Translations under genes and position numbers: made by a program
Shown: positions 7,512-13,967 of the stretch, in pieces
How positions within the stretch are numbered: the first letter of the stretch is position 1
How the letters are laid out: each line of letters begins with the position of its first letter
Notes under the pieces: model-generated
Database searches by the model: none
What the model was told of the DNA's origin: nothing
Seen by the model: only the letters and a program-made list of their open reading frames with translations
From: an uncultured Collinsella sp.
Lineage (GTDB): Bacteria; Actinomycetota; Coriobacteriia; Coriobacteriales; Coriobacteriaceae
DNA length: 25,980 bases
Assembly: GCA_902464965.1 (NCBI GenBank)
Contig: CABQLI010000025.1
Location: 1 to 25,980 of the forward strand
Direction: 5' to 3'

Positions 7512-7976
7512 ATGGCGGATAACGAAGCGCTGTTTACGCCTGAGCTGGTGTTTTTTGATTGGGAGTGTGCAACGCCGGATGAGGTGTTTGCGCGGCTCGA
7601 GGGCGAGCTTGCACCACGTGGCTACATTGCGTCCGGTTGGCTCGACGCCGTTCGCACGCGCGAGGATGCCTATCCCACGGGTCTTGCCATGCCGGCGGCA
7701 AACATTGCCATTCCGCATACCGATTCGGGGTTTGTGGCCAAGCCCTATATCGCGGTGGTGAAGCCCGCCGCGCCCGTGACATTTAACGCTATGGCTGGCA
7801 TGGGCGCTCCGGTGCCGGCACAGATCGTCATCAATCTGGGCATCGCCGAGCCGGGCGGCCAGGTCGAGGCCCTGCAGGCGCTCATGAACATCTTTATGGA
7901 CGCCGATGCCGCAGCCGACGTGCTCGGCCAGACCACGCCCCAGGGCATGGTCGACGCCATCCGCCGCCACTTCTAA
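7512..7976 (+). CDS. PTS sugar transporter EIIA, fructose/galactitol type (orphan)
   Basis: This 154-residue protein fits the EIIA type 2 fold, which accepts phosphate from HPr and passes it to an EIIB. The phosphorylated His is most likely that of IAIPHTD (near residue 68). The IPHT motif, the later PAQIVINLGIAEPG strand and the C-terminal LMNIF...VLGQTTPQGMVDAI helix resemble GatA-type EIIA proteins. The ATG at 7512 follows AGGTGA. No EIIB or EIIC gene is present in the window, so it either serves a permease encoded elsewhere or has a regulatory role. The substrate cannot be read from the sequence. It lies between the purN terminator and a REP-like cluster. Confidence 0.85.
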   Translation: MADNEALFTPELVFFDWECATPDEVFARLEGELAPRGYIASGWLDAVRTREDAYPTGLAMPAANIAIPHTDSGFVAKPYIAVVKPAAPVTFNAMAGMGAPVPAQIVINLGIAEPGGQVEALQALMNIFMDADAAADVLGQTTPQGMVDAIRRHF

Positions 7977-7993
7977 GGTGGGGCTGAGTCGGC

Positions 7994-8076
7994 ACTTGGG
8001 GACTGTCCCTAACTGCCGGCTGCCAGAGCTGTCCCCTTTGCACCAAAATGGTGCAGATTAACTTGTCCCCCATGTG
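7994..8076 (+). repeat. REP-like hairpin cluster with GGGGAC motifs
   Basis: The stretch contains TTGGGGACTGTCCC (a GGGAC/GTCCC dyad at about 7998-8009), a second GTCCCC at 8031-8036 that can pair with the first GGGGAC, a 7-bp hairpin TGCACCA/TGGTGCA (8039-8055), and a third element ending TTGTCCCCC. It fills the gap between the EIIA and foldase genes. Similar GGGACAG motifs recur at 9975, 13183 and 23600 (reverse strand). Confidence 0.5.
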
Positions 8077-8146
8077 CCAGGTGTGCCGCGGGGTCCGCGT
8101 TGTGACACAATGGCGTTTGTTCGATTCGTTATGCGAAAGGCCAACT

Positions 8147-9367
8147 ATGGCAAACAAGAAAAAGAACTCCGAGGCCGCGCCGACGCCCGAGCAGCAGGCT
8201 CGCGCTGCCTCCAGCTCTCGTAAGAAGCAGCGCAAGACGTACGTGTCTAAGACCGTCAAGATCGTTCTGGTGGTCATCGGCGTGCTGGCGATGCTGCTTT
8301 CCGTCTCGGCCATGGCGTGCTCCGGCCTTATGTCGCAGGCCGAGGACACCTCGGGCTACAAGCTGACCGGCGGTGTTGCTGCTACTATCAACGGCACCAA
8401 CCTCACCGAGGACACCGTGACCAAGCAGATCATGAGCATGCGCACGTCCTACGGCTATACCAAGGACAAGGATTGGGCGCAGTATCTGGTTGACAACGAC
8501 CTCACGCCCAAGAAGTACCGCAAGCAGCTCATCGACTCCTACGCGCAGCAGATTCTGCTTCAACAGGCACAGAAGGAGAACGGCGTGACGGTGTCGGATG
8601 AGGAGGTCGAGAAGGCTTGGAAGGACGCGTGCAAGAGCGCGGGCGGTGCTAAGGCCTTTAAGAAGACCCTCAAGACCTACGGCTATACCGAGGACACCTA
8701 CAAGGACTCGCTCAAGGAGAGCCTGGCGCAGCAGAAACTCAAGGATGCCGTGGCGCCCACCAGCAAGCCCAAGGACAGCGAGATCGTCGATTACATCAAC
8801 GAGAATCTGTCTAACTACAACGATGCTCGCCGCTCGTCGAACATCCTGATCAAGGTCGATTCCGATGCTTCCGACGAGGACAAGGCCGCTGCCAAGGCCA
8901 AGGCGCAGGAGTGTTTGGACAAGATCAACTCCGGCGAGCTGAGCTTTGAGGACGCCGTGGAGCAGTATTCCGATGACACCGGCTCCAAGGAGAAGAAGGG
9001 CGATGTGGGCTGGGATAAGCTCACCACCTTTGTCGACAGCTACCAGACGGCGCTCGAGGGGCTCAACAAGGGCGACGTGAGCGAAGTCGTCGAGTCGACC
9101 TATGGCTACCACGTCATCAAGTGCACCGACTACTTCCATGTCGATAATCAGGTTGATGACATCAACCAGGTGCCCAAGGCCATCAAGAAGTACGTTTCCA
9201 ACGTGGTGAAGACGCAGGCGGCCAGCACCGCGTACAGCGAGTGGCTGGAGCAGTACAAGAAGGATGCCGACATCACCGTCAACCCCATGCCCAAAGACGT
9301 ACCCTACAACGTGAGTCTGAAGGGCGTCACCAAGAGTTCGACCGACGATTCGTCGACGACTGAGTAA
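8147..9367 (+). CDS. Parvulin-type peptidyl-prolyl isomerase, PrsA/SurA-like foldase
   Basis: This is an extracytoplasmic chaperone and proline isomerase that helps secreted proteins fold. The ATG at 8147 follows GAAAGG and gives 406 residues. A charged 36-residue cytoplasmic tail precedes one membrane segment (about 37-57). Cys58 in SAMAC sits at the outer end; the lipobox is poor, so a transmembrane anchor is as likely as a lipoprotein. A SurA-N-like helical region (about 75-210) with INGTNLTEDT is followed by a parvulin domain (about 228-331) that includes SSNILIKV, SFEDAVEQYSDDTGS, GDVGW and STYGYHVIK. A Ser/Thr-rich tail ends the protein. An in-frame upstream ATG at 8048 lies in the repeat cluster and lacks a ribosome binding site, so it was rejected. 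The yqeY-like gene follows after 54 bases. Confidence 0.88.
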   Translation: MANKKKNSEAAPTPEQQARAASSSRKKQRKTYVSKTVKIVLVVIGVLAMLLSVSAMACSGLMSQAEDTSGYKLTGGVAATINGTNLTEDTVTKQIMSMRTSYGYTKDKDWAQYLVDNDLTPKKYRKQLIDSYAQQILLQQAQKENGVTVSDEEVEKAWKDACKSAGGAKAFKKTLKTYGYTEDTYKDSLKESLAQQKLKDAVAPTSKPKDSEIVDYINENLSNYNDARRSSNILIKVDSDASDEDKAAAKAKAQECLDKINSGELSFEDAVEQYSDDTGSKEKKGDVGWDKLTTFVDSYQTALEGLNKGDVSEVVESTYGYHVIKCTDYFHVDNQVDDINQVPKAIKKYVSNVVKTQAASTAYSEWLEQYKKDADITVNPMPKDVPYNVSLKGVTKSSTDDSSTTE

Positions 9368-9372
9368 TCATG

Positions 9373-9398
9373 GGGCGGTGCTCGCGCGAGTGCCGCCC
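9373..9398 (+). repeat. GC-rich hairpin between foldase and yqeY genes
   Basis: GGGCGG (9373-9378) pairs with CCGCCC (9393-9398), extended inward through two wobble pairs and CTCG/CGAG. No strong T-run follows. It may reduce readthrough between the two genes or stabilise the mRNA. Confidence 0.4.
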
Positions 9399-9421
9399 AC
9401 GCTATTAGAGAGGATTTGCAG

Positions 9422-9865
9422 ATGACCAACGAAGAGCTGCAGAAGGAAATGATCGCGGCCATGAAGGCCAAGGACAAGGTTCGCCTGTCCATCATTCGCC
9501 AGGTTAAGGCCGAGGTGAAGAATATCGAGGTTAACGAGCGCCGCGATGTGACCGAGGAAGACGTCAACAGCATGATCAAGCGTCTGATTAAGCAGACGAG
9601 CGAGACGCTGGAGATGTCCATCAAGGCCGGCACCGACCAGGAGCGTACCGACAACCTGACCGAGCAGGTCAAGATCCTGGAGAGCCTGCTGCCCGCGCAG
9701 GTTTCGGGCGAGGAGCTCGAGGCCCTGATCGAGCAGGTTATCGCCGAGCTGGGCGCCACGTCCAAGAAGCAGATGGGCCAGGTCATGGGCGCGCTCGGCA
9801 AGGCCACCGGCGGCAACTTCGACAAGCCGGCCGCGGCAAAGATAGTCGGAGCCCGCCTCGCGTAG
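9422..9865 (+). CDS. GatB/YqeY domain protein
   Basis: The 147-residue protein belongs to the YqeY family, which is related to the C-terminal tRNA-binding tail domain of GatB, part of the Asp-tRNA(Asn)/Glu-tRNA(Gln) amidotransferase. Stand-alone members have no settled function. The typical pattern is present: ELQKEMIAAMKAKDKVRLSIIRQ at the start, a central acidic/basic helical part, LLPAQVSGEELEALI, and a C-terminal KKQMGQVMGAL...GGNFDKPAAAKIV. The ATG at 9422 is preferred to an in-frame TTG at 9416, because AGAGGA at 9409-9414 is 7 bases from the ATG. The gene ends 30 bases before a strong terminator. The gatCAB genes are not in the window. Confidence 0.88.
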   Translation: MTNEELQKEMIAAMKAKDKVRLSIIRQVKAEVKNIEVNERRDVTEEDVNSMIKRLIKQTSETLEMSIKAGTDQERTDNLTEQVKILESLLPAQVSGEELEALIEQVIAELGATSKKQMGQVMGALGKATGGNFDKPAAAKIVGARLA

Positions 9866-9895
9866 GGGCCGAGCGGTACATAGTTGATGTCGAGG

Positions 9896-9926
9896 GGGCG
9901 TGACCATTGCGGTCGCGCCCTTTTTT
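9896..9926 (+). terminator. Strong intrinsic terminator after yqeY-like gene
   Basis: GGGCGTGACC (9896-9905) pairs with GGTCGCGCCC (9911-9920) over 10 bp with one wobble and a 5-base loop, followed by TTTTTT. This is a textbook Rho-independent terminator for the + strand. Confidence 0.92.
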
Positions 9927-9968
9927 GTTGGCCGTTGAAGGGCGCCTCCCCTGGCTGGTCATTGGGTG

Positions 9969-10035
9969 CTCATTGGGGACAGACTTAAATGAGTGCCCAA
10001 TGAGCAGGCACTCATTTAAGTCTGTCCCCAATGAG
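9969..10035. repeat. 28-bp perfect inverted repeat (REP/MITE-like)
   Basis: Bases 9969-9996 are the exact reverse complement of 10008-10035, with an 11-base loop (9997-10007). The arms contain GGGGACAGACTTAAATGAG. The loop begins with CCAATGAGCA, which is also the reverse complement of 9967-9976, so the sequence can refold in a second way. It lies between the yqeY terminator and the amino acid transporter promoter. It codes for nothing and looks like a mobile or REP-type palindrome. Confidence 0.85.
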
Positions 10036-10100
10036 TGGGTGGAAGGTTGCGGGTTCTTTACGGGAATGTAGTGTGGGCTGCGGAAACGTGGTTCTTTCCG

Positions 10101-10106
10101 TACAAT
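10101..10106 (+). promoter_or_regulatory. Probable -10 box of the amino acid ABC operon
   Basis: TACAAT lies 36 bases before the ATPase start, with a GGGAAGGGA ribosome binding site between. No clear -35 box is seen; a CGGAAA/TTTCCG dyad (10081-10086 and 10095-10100) lies directly upstream and could be an operator. Confidence 0.4.
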
Positions 10107-10141
10107 AGTTCAACTCGTGTAAACGCAGGGAAGGGACATTC

Positions 10142-10873
10142 ATGGCAGACATGATCGAGATCAAGCATCTCAACAAGTACTTTGGCGACCTGCATGTGCT
10201 CAAAGATATCAACCTCACCGTCAAGCGCGGTGAGAAGCTCGTAATGATCGGGCCTTCCGGTTCGGGTAAGTCGACGCTCATCCGTTGCGTCGATTATCTG
10301 GAGGAGCCCACGTCGGGCGAGGTCGTCATCGACGGTACGCCGCTCACCAAAAAGAATCACCTGGAGATGGCTCGCAAGTACAGCTCCATGGTGTTTCAGC
10401 AGTTCAACCTGTATCCCAACATGACGGTGCTGGGCAACCTGACGCTCGCGCCCATCAAGCTGCAAAAGAAGAGCAAGGAGGAGGCGACCGAGATCGCCAT
10501 CGCCGCGCTCAAGCGCGTCGGCATGGCGCATAAGGCCGGCGAGTATCCGCAGAACCTCTCGGGCGGTCAGCAGCAGCGCATCGCCATCGCCCGTGCCCTG
10601 TGCACCAAGCAGCCCATCATCCTGTTTGACGAGCCGACCTCGGCGCTCGACCCCGAGATGGTCCAGGAAGTCCTGGACGTTATGATTGAGCTCGCGCAGG
10701 AGGACATCACCATGATCTGCGTGACGCACGAGATGGGCTTTGCGCGCCAGGTGGCCGACCGCGTCATCTTTATGGAGGACGGCCGCATTCTGGAGGAGGG
10801 CACGCCCGAGCACTTCTTCGATAACCCCGAGAACCCGCGCTGCCGCGAGTTCCTGTCCAAGATTCTGCACTAG
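10142..10873 (+). CDS. glnQ: Polar amino acid ABC transporter ATPase (GlnQ/HisP type)
   Basis: The cytoplasmic ATPase powers import of a polar amino acid. Its 243 residues are the usual length. Walker A is GPSGSGKST (about 39-47), the Q-loop is VFQQFNLYPNMTV, the signature is LSGGQQQR, Walker B is IILFDEP and the H-loop is CVTHEMGFARQVADR. VFQQFNL and EMGFAR are typical of the PAAT family (glutamine, glutamate, histidine, arginine). The ATG at 10142 follows a strong GGGAAGGGA. It is the first gene of an operon with a binding protein (8 bases downstream) and two permeases. The exact amino acid cannot be read from this subunit; the glnQ symbol reflects family resemblance. Confidence 0.92.
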   Translation: MADMIEIKHLNKYFGDLHVLKDINLTVKRGEKLVMIGPSGSGKSTLIRCVDYLEEPTSGEVVIDGTPLTKKNHLEMARKYSSMVFQQFNLYPNMTVLGNLTLAPIKLQKKSKEEATEIAIAALKRVGMAHKAGEYPQNLSGGQQQRIAIARALCTKQPIILFDEPTSALDPEMVQEVLDVMIELAQEDITMICVTHEMGFARQVADRVIFMEDGRILEEGTPEHFFDNPENPRCREFLSKILH

Positions 10874-10881
10874 GCGCGGTG

Positions 10882-11757
10882 ATGGACATGACGGATATGA
10901 CGAGGGCGGCCGTGTCGCGCCGTCACTTTTTGCAGCTGGCTGGCGCCGGCATGCTTGCGCTGACGGGGACCGTGCTTACCGGTTGCGGCAACTCCACCAG
11001 CGGCGAGGGCTCCGACAAGGGGTCCAAGCTTGCGGCCATCAAGTCGCGTGGCCATCTGAATGCCGGCGTTAAGAAGGACGTTCCCGGTTACGGCTATTAC
11101 GACACCGCCAAGGGCCGCTTTGAAGGTATGGAAGTCGATTTGTGCTACCAGATCGCCGCTGCCGTCTTTGGTGTGAGCTACAAGGAGGCCCGCGCCCAGG
11201 AGCTTGTCGAGTTTACCGACGTAACGCCCAAGACGCGCGGCCCGCTGATCGATAACGGCCAACTCGACGTGGTCGCGGCGACCTACACCATCACCGACGA
11301 GCGCAAGAAGAGCTGGGATTTCTCGACGCCGTACCGCACCGACTACGTGGGACTCATGGTCAAGAAGCGTTCGGGCTTTACCTCGATTGAGGACCTGGAC
11401 GGCAAGGTCATCGGCGTGAGCCAGGGTGCTACCACGCAGGGCCTGATCGAGCAGATGATCAAGGACAACGGCTTTAGCTGCAAGCCCGAGTTTAGGGCCT
11501 TTAGCGGCTACCCCATCATCAAGAGTTCGCTCGACGCCGGCAATATCGACGTCTTTGCCATGGATCGCTCCACGCTGGCCGGTTACATGAACGAGACCGT
11601 TGAGCTGCTGCAGCCCGAGGTCAAGTTTGGCGAGCAGGGCTACGGCGTGGCGACCAAGAAGGGCTGCGACCTTTCGGCCGTGGTCGATCAGGTGATTTGC
11701 GATCGCCTGGCCGACGGCTGGCTCGACCAAGAGGTCAAGACCTGGGGTCTTGTATAG
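10882..11757 (+). CDS. Amino acid ABC transporter substrate-binding lipoprotein with Tat-like signal
   Basis: This extracytoplasmic solute-binding protein (SBP_bac_3 family) delivers an amino acid to the two permeases downstream. The N-terminus holds a twin-arginine motif, SRRHFLQLAG (R13-R14), followed by a hydrophobic core and the lipobox LTGC (C35), so it is predicted to be a Tat-exported lipoprotein. The mature part has the family's GRFEGMEVDLCYQIAAAVFG, LDVVAATYTITDERKKSWDFS, PYRTDYVGLMV and LDGKVIGVSQGATTQ segments. The length (291) is normal. The start is uncertain: GTG 10879, ATG 10882, ATG 10888 and ATG 10897 are all in frame with no strong ribosome binding site. I chose the first ATG, which lies close to the glnQ stop. 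The pattern resembles glutamate, glutamine or aspartate binders, but this is inferred. Confidence 0.9.
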   Translation: MDMTDMTRAAVSRRHFLQLAGAGMLALTGTVLTGCGNSTSGEGSDKGSKLAAIKSRGHLNAGVKKDVPGYGYYDTAKGRFEGMEVDLCYQIAAAVFGVSYKEARAQELVEFTDVTPKTRGPLIDNGQLDVVAATYTITDERKKSWDFSTPYRTDYVGLMVKKRSGFTSIEDLDGKVIGVSQGATTQGLIEQMIKDNGFSCKPEFRAFSGYPIIKSSLDAGNIDVFAMDRSTLAGYMNETVELLQPEVKFGEQGYGVATKKGCDLSAVVDQVICDRLADGWLDQEVKTWGLV

Positions 11758-11782
11758 GCGCATCGTCCAAGGAAGGAATCAA

Positions 11783-12529
11783 ATGCTCGAAGGATTATTT
11801 GACGCCGACCGTTGGTCGACGACATTTCAAAACATGGGGCCCTTCTGGGAGGGCTTTGGCGTGACGCTGCAGGTAGTCGTTGCCGGTCTGCTGCTGTCGC
11901 TGGTGCTGGGCACGCTGTTGGGCGTGTTCTCTACCACCCGTTCGCGCGTGCTGCGCGCCATAAGCCGCGTGTACGTGGAGTTTTACCAGAACACCCCGTT
12001 GCCCGTGCAGGTGCTCTTTATGTACATGGCCGGTCCGCAGTTTTTGCAGGCCATAACCGGTGCCGACCAGCCGGTGCGCATCGCGCCGTTCGTGCTGGGC
12101 TTCTTGGGTGTGGGCCTGTATCACGCGGCCTACATCTCGGAGGTCATCCGCACCGGTATCGAGGCCGTTCCGCGCGGTCAGATGGAGGCGGCACAGAGCC
12201 AGGGCTTCACCCGTGCGCAGGCGTACTGGTACATCGTGCTGCCCCAGACGTTCAAGATCATTTTGCCGCCGCTGTGTAACCAGGCGCTCAACCTGGTCAA
12301 GAACACGTCGGTACTGGCGCTCGTGGCCGGCGGCGACCTTATGTACCGTTCCGACAACTTTGTGAGTCTGTACGGTTACCTGCAGGGATACATCGTCTGC
12401 TGCCTTATGTACTTCATCATCTGCTTTCCGCTCGCCATGCTGGTGCAGTGGCTCGAGCGCCGCTCCAAGGAGCGTCCGCGCGGTGTGAGCCTGGCCGAGC
12501 TGGGGCTCGACAACGTAGAGGAGGCCTAG
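11783..12529 (+). CDS. Amino acid ABC transporter permease 1
   Basis: This 248-residue inner-membrane permease of the HisM/GlnP family has about five membrane segments. The EAA loop that contacts the ATPase is visible as EAAQSQGFTRAQAYWYIVLP. FYQNTPLPVQVLF matches the family's R/QNTPLLVQ motif. The ATG at 11783 follows AAGGAAGGA. The protein continues past the last membrane segment into a charged tail of about 25 residues. Its stop is 3 bases from the start of the second permease, so the two are probably translated together and form a heterodimer. Confidence 0.93.
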   Translation: MLEGLFDADRWSTTFQNMGPFWEGFGVTLQVVVAGLLLSLVLGTLLGVFSTTRSRVLRAISRVYVEFYQNTPLPVQVLFMYMAGPQFLQAITGADQPVRIAPFVLGFLGVGLYHAAYISEVIRTGIEAVPRGQMEAAQSQGFTRAQAYWYIVLPQTFKIILPPLCNQALNLVKNTSVLALVAGGDLMYRSDNFVSLYGYLQGYIVCCLMYFIICFPLAMLVQWLERRSKERPRGVSLAELGLDNVEEA

Positions 12530-12532
12530 CGC

Positions 12533-13171
12533 ATGGAAATCTTCAACGCGACCAACCTGCTCTACATTTGGGGCGGCTTTGTTAAGACAATCGAGATCTC
12601 GGCGCTGTCGATCTTTTTCTCGCTCATCTTTGGCACGGTACTGGCGCTCGTTAAGAGCTATGCGCCCCGCCCGTTCCGTATTTTGGTGAGTGCCTATATC
12701 GAGCTGTTCCGTTGCACGCCGAACCTGCTGTGGATCCTGTTTATCTACTTTACGGTGCAGGGTTTGGACATTGTGATTTCGACCATCGCCTTTACGCTGT
12801 TTACCAGCGCTGTTATGGCCGAGATTGTGCGCGGCGGCCTCAACTCGATTCCGCGCGGCCAGTTTGAGGCAGCGCAGAGCCAGGGCTTTGGCTTCTTTGC
12901 CACCATGCGCTACATCATTCTGCCGCAGACGTTTAAGACGATCATTCCGGCGCTGTTTAGCCAGTGCACGACCGTCATTAAGGACAGCTCGTATCTTTCG
13001 GGTATTAACGTGGCCGAGCTCATGTACACGGCAAATGTCGTGATGGCCCACGCGATTGACTTGTCGCAGGTGCTTATGCTCTACGGCCTGGTGTTTGCGA
13101 TGTACTTTGTACTCAACTTTGGTATCTCGCTGCTGGTGAGGGCGTATCAGAGGCGAATGGTGGCAGCGTAG
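12533..13171 (+). CDS. Amino acid ABC transporter permease 2
   Basis: The second permease (212 residues, HisQ/HisM family) starts 3 bases after the first, with GAGGAGG as ribosome binding site inside the upstream gene. About five hydrophobic segments are present. The EAA loop reads EAAQSQGFGFFATMRYIILP, and ELFRCTPNLLWILF replaces the commoner R-NTPLLVQ motif. With the ATPase, lipoprotein and first permease it completes a four-gene importer. A stable hairpin begins two bases after its TAG stop. Confidence 0.93.
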   Translation: MEIFNATNLLYIWGGFVKTIEISALSIFFSLIFGTVLALVKSYAPRPFRILVSAYIELFRCTPNLLWILFIYFTVQGLDIVISTIAFTLFTSAVMAEIVRGGLNSIPRGQFEAAQSQGFGFFATMRYIILPQTFKTIIPALFSQCTTVIKDSSYLSGINVAELMYTANVVMAHAIDLSQVLMLYGLVFAMYFVLNFGISLLVRAYQRRMVAA

Positions 13172-13172
13172 A

Positions 13173-13203
13173 ATGTGGCAAAGGGACAGTCCCTTTGTCA
13201 CAT
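13173..13203 (+). repeat. GGGACAGTCCC hairpin after the permease stop
   Basis: A 14-base arm (13173-13186) pairs with 13190-13203, with one G-T pair and a 3-base loop. Its core is GGGACAGTCCC, shared with the hairpins at 7998 and 9975. It starts right after the permease stop and ends just before the ribosome binding site of the next gene (GAAAGGA, 13207-13213), so it may weaken or uncouple downstream expression. Confidence 0.75.
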
Positions 13204-13219
13204 AGAGAAAGGAATCGCG

Positions 13220-13843
13220 ATGAGCGATCTGGAGAACAAGAAGAGTCCTGTGGTCATTACTATCGCGCGCGACTTTGGTGCCGAGGGCCACGAGATTGGC
13301 CGTATCCTTGCCGATGAACTGGGGATTCCGCTGTACGATAACGAGCTGCTGGTGCGTGCGTCGCTGCGCGCGGGCGAGTCGCTCGACAAGATGGCTGCCT
13401 ACGACGAGCGCCTGGCCGTGGAGAATATGGCGTTTCTGCCCGACCGCTACGATGCGCGTTCGTACTCGGACAAGTTGTTCCAAAAGATGAGCCAGGTGAT
13501 TTTGGATCTGGGCGAGACCGAGAGCTGCATTATCGAAGGCCGCCTGTCCGATTACCTGCTTCGCAACAACCCCAACCACATTGCCGTGTTGGTGACCGCT
13601 CCCTTTGAGGACCGCGTCGAGATCGTGCGCAAGAAGCGTGGCCTTAATAAAAAGAAAGGCGCCAAGCTGGTCAAGCAGCAGCAGAAGGCGCGCGAGGCGT
13701 TCTATAAGCGCTATAGCGCCGGAAAGTGGAAGATGACGAGTGGTAAAGACATCGTCGTCAACCGCGCCAAGCTGGGCCGCGAGGGTTGTAAAGACGTTAT
13801 CGCCGCTGCCTACCGCTACAAAGTAGCGCAGTTCGAAGGCTAA
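13220..13843 (+). CDS. Cytidylate kinase-like family protein
   Basis: The 207-residue protein matches the cytidylate-kinase-like family (PF13189). It opens with a nucleotide-binding strand and loop, VVITIARDFGAEGHEIGRILADELG, where the classical Walker A GxxGxGKS is replaced by GAEGHEIG. Family features that follow are IPLYDNELL, ESCIIEGRLSDYLL, VLVTAPFEDRVEIV, and a basic stretch with KKKGAKLVKQQQKAREAFYKRY. A role in nucleotide or small-molecule phosphorylation is probable but unproven. It differs from true Cmk, which carries a standard P-loop. The ATG at 13220 has GAAAGGA upstream; an in-frame start at 13175 lies inside the hairpin and was rejected. It may be an unrelated passenger after the transporter operon. 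Confidence 0.8.
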   Translation: MSDLENKKSPVVITIARDFGAEGHEIGRILADELGIPLYDNELLVRASLRAGESLDKMAAYDERLAVENMAFLPDRYDARSYSDKLFQKMSQVILDLGETESCIIEGRLSDYLLRNNPNHIAVLVTAPFEDRVEIVRKKRGLNKKKGAKLVKQQQKAREAFYKRYSAGKWKMTSGKDIVVNRAKLGREGCKDVIAAAYRYKVAQFEG

Positions 13844-13899
13844 CCGACCAAAACCACCACGAAGGCGCCGCCCCTTTATGGTGGTCGGTCGGCCGACAT

Positions 13900-13939
13900 A
13901 GAAAAAGTCCCCGCCGGGCGTGTGCTCGACGGGGACTTT
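13900..13939 (-). terminator. Intrinsic terminator of the nfn operon
   Basis: On the minus strand AAAGTCCCCG and CGGGGACTTT (13930-13939 and 13904-13913) form a 10-bp stem, followed by a T-run. It lies 29 bases after the nfnB stop. Another imperfect dyad (CCGACC...GGTCGG, about 13845-13892) just upstream may terminate the cytidylate-kinase-like gene on the + strand. Confidence 0.8.
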
Positions 13940-13967
13940 GCCGTTTGGTGGCTAGCGCTGTGGGTGA

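Noticed and set aside
8048..8146. Upstream extension of the foldase start
   Set aside because: The added residues would come from a repeat cluster, and the ATG at 8147 has a well-placed ribosome binding site.
11795..13579. Open frame of 594 codons on the minus strand across the two permeases
   Set aside because: It runs through three real genes and the hairpin at 13173, and its product is a His/Arg/Gln-rich sequence without membrane or domain features.
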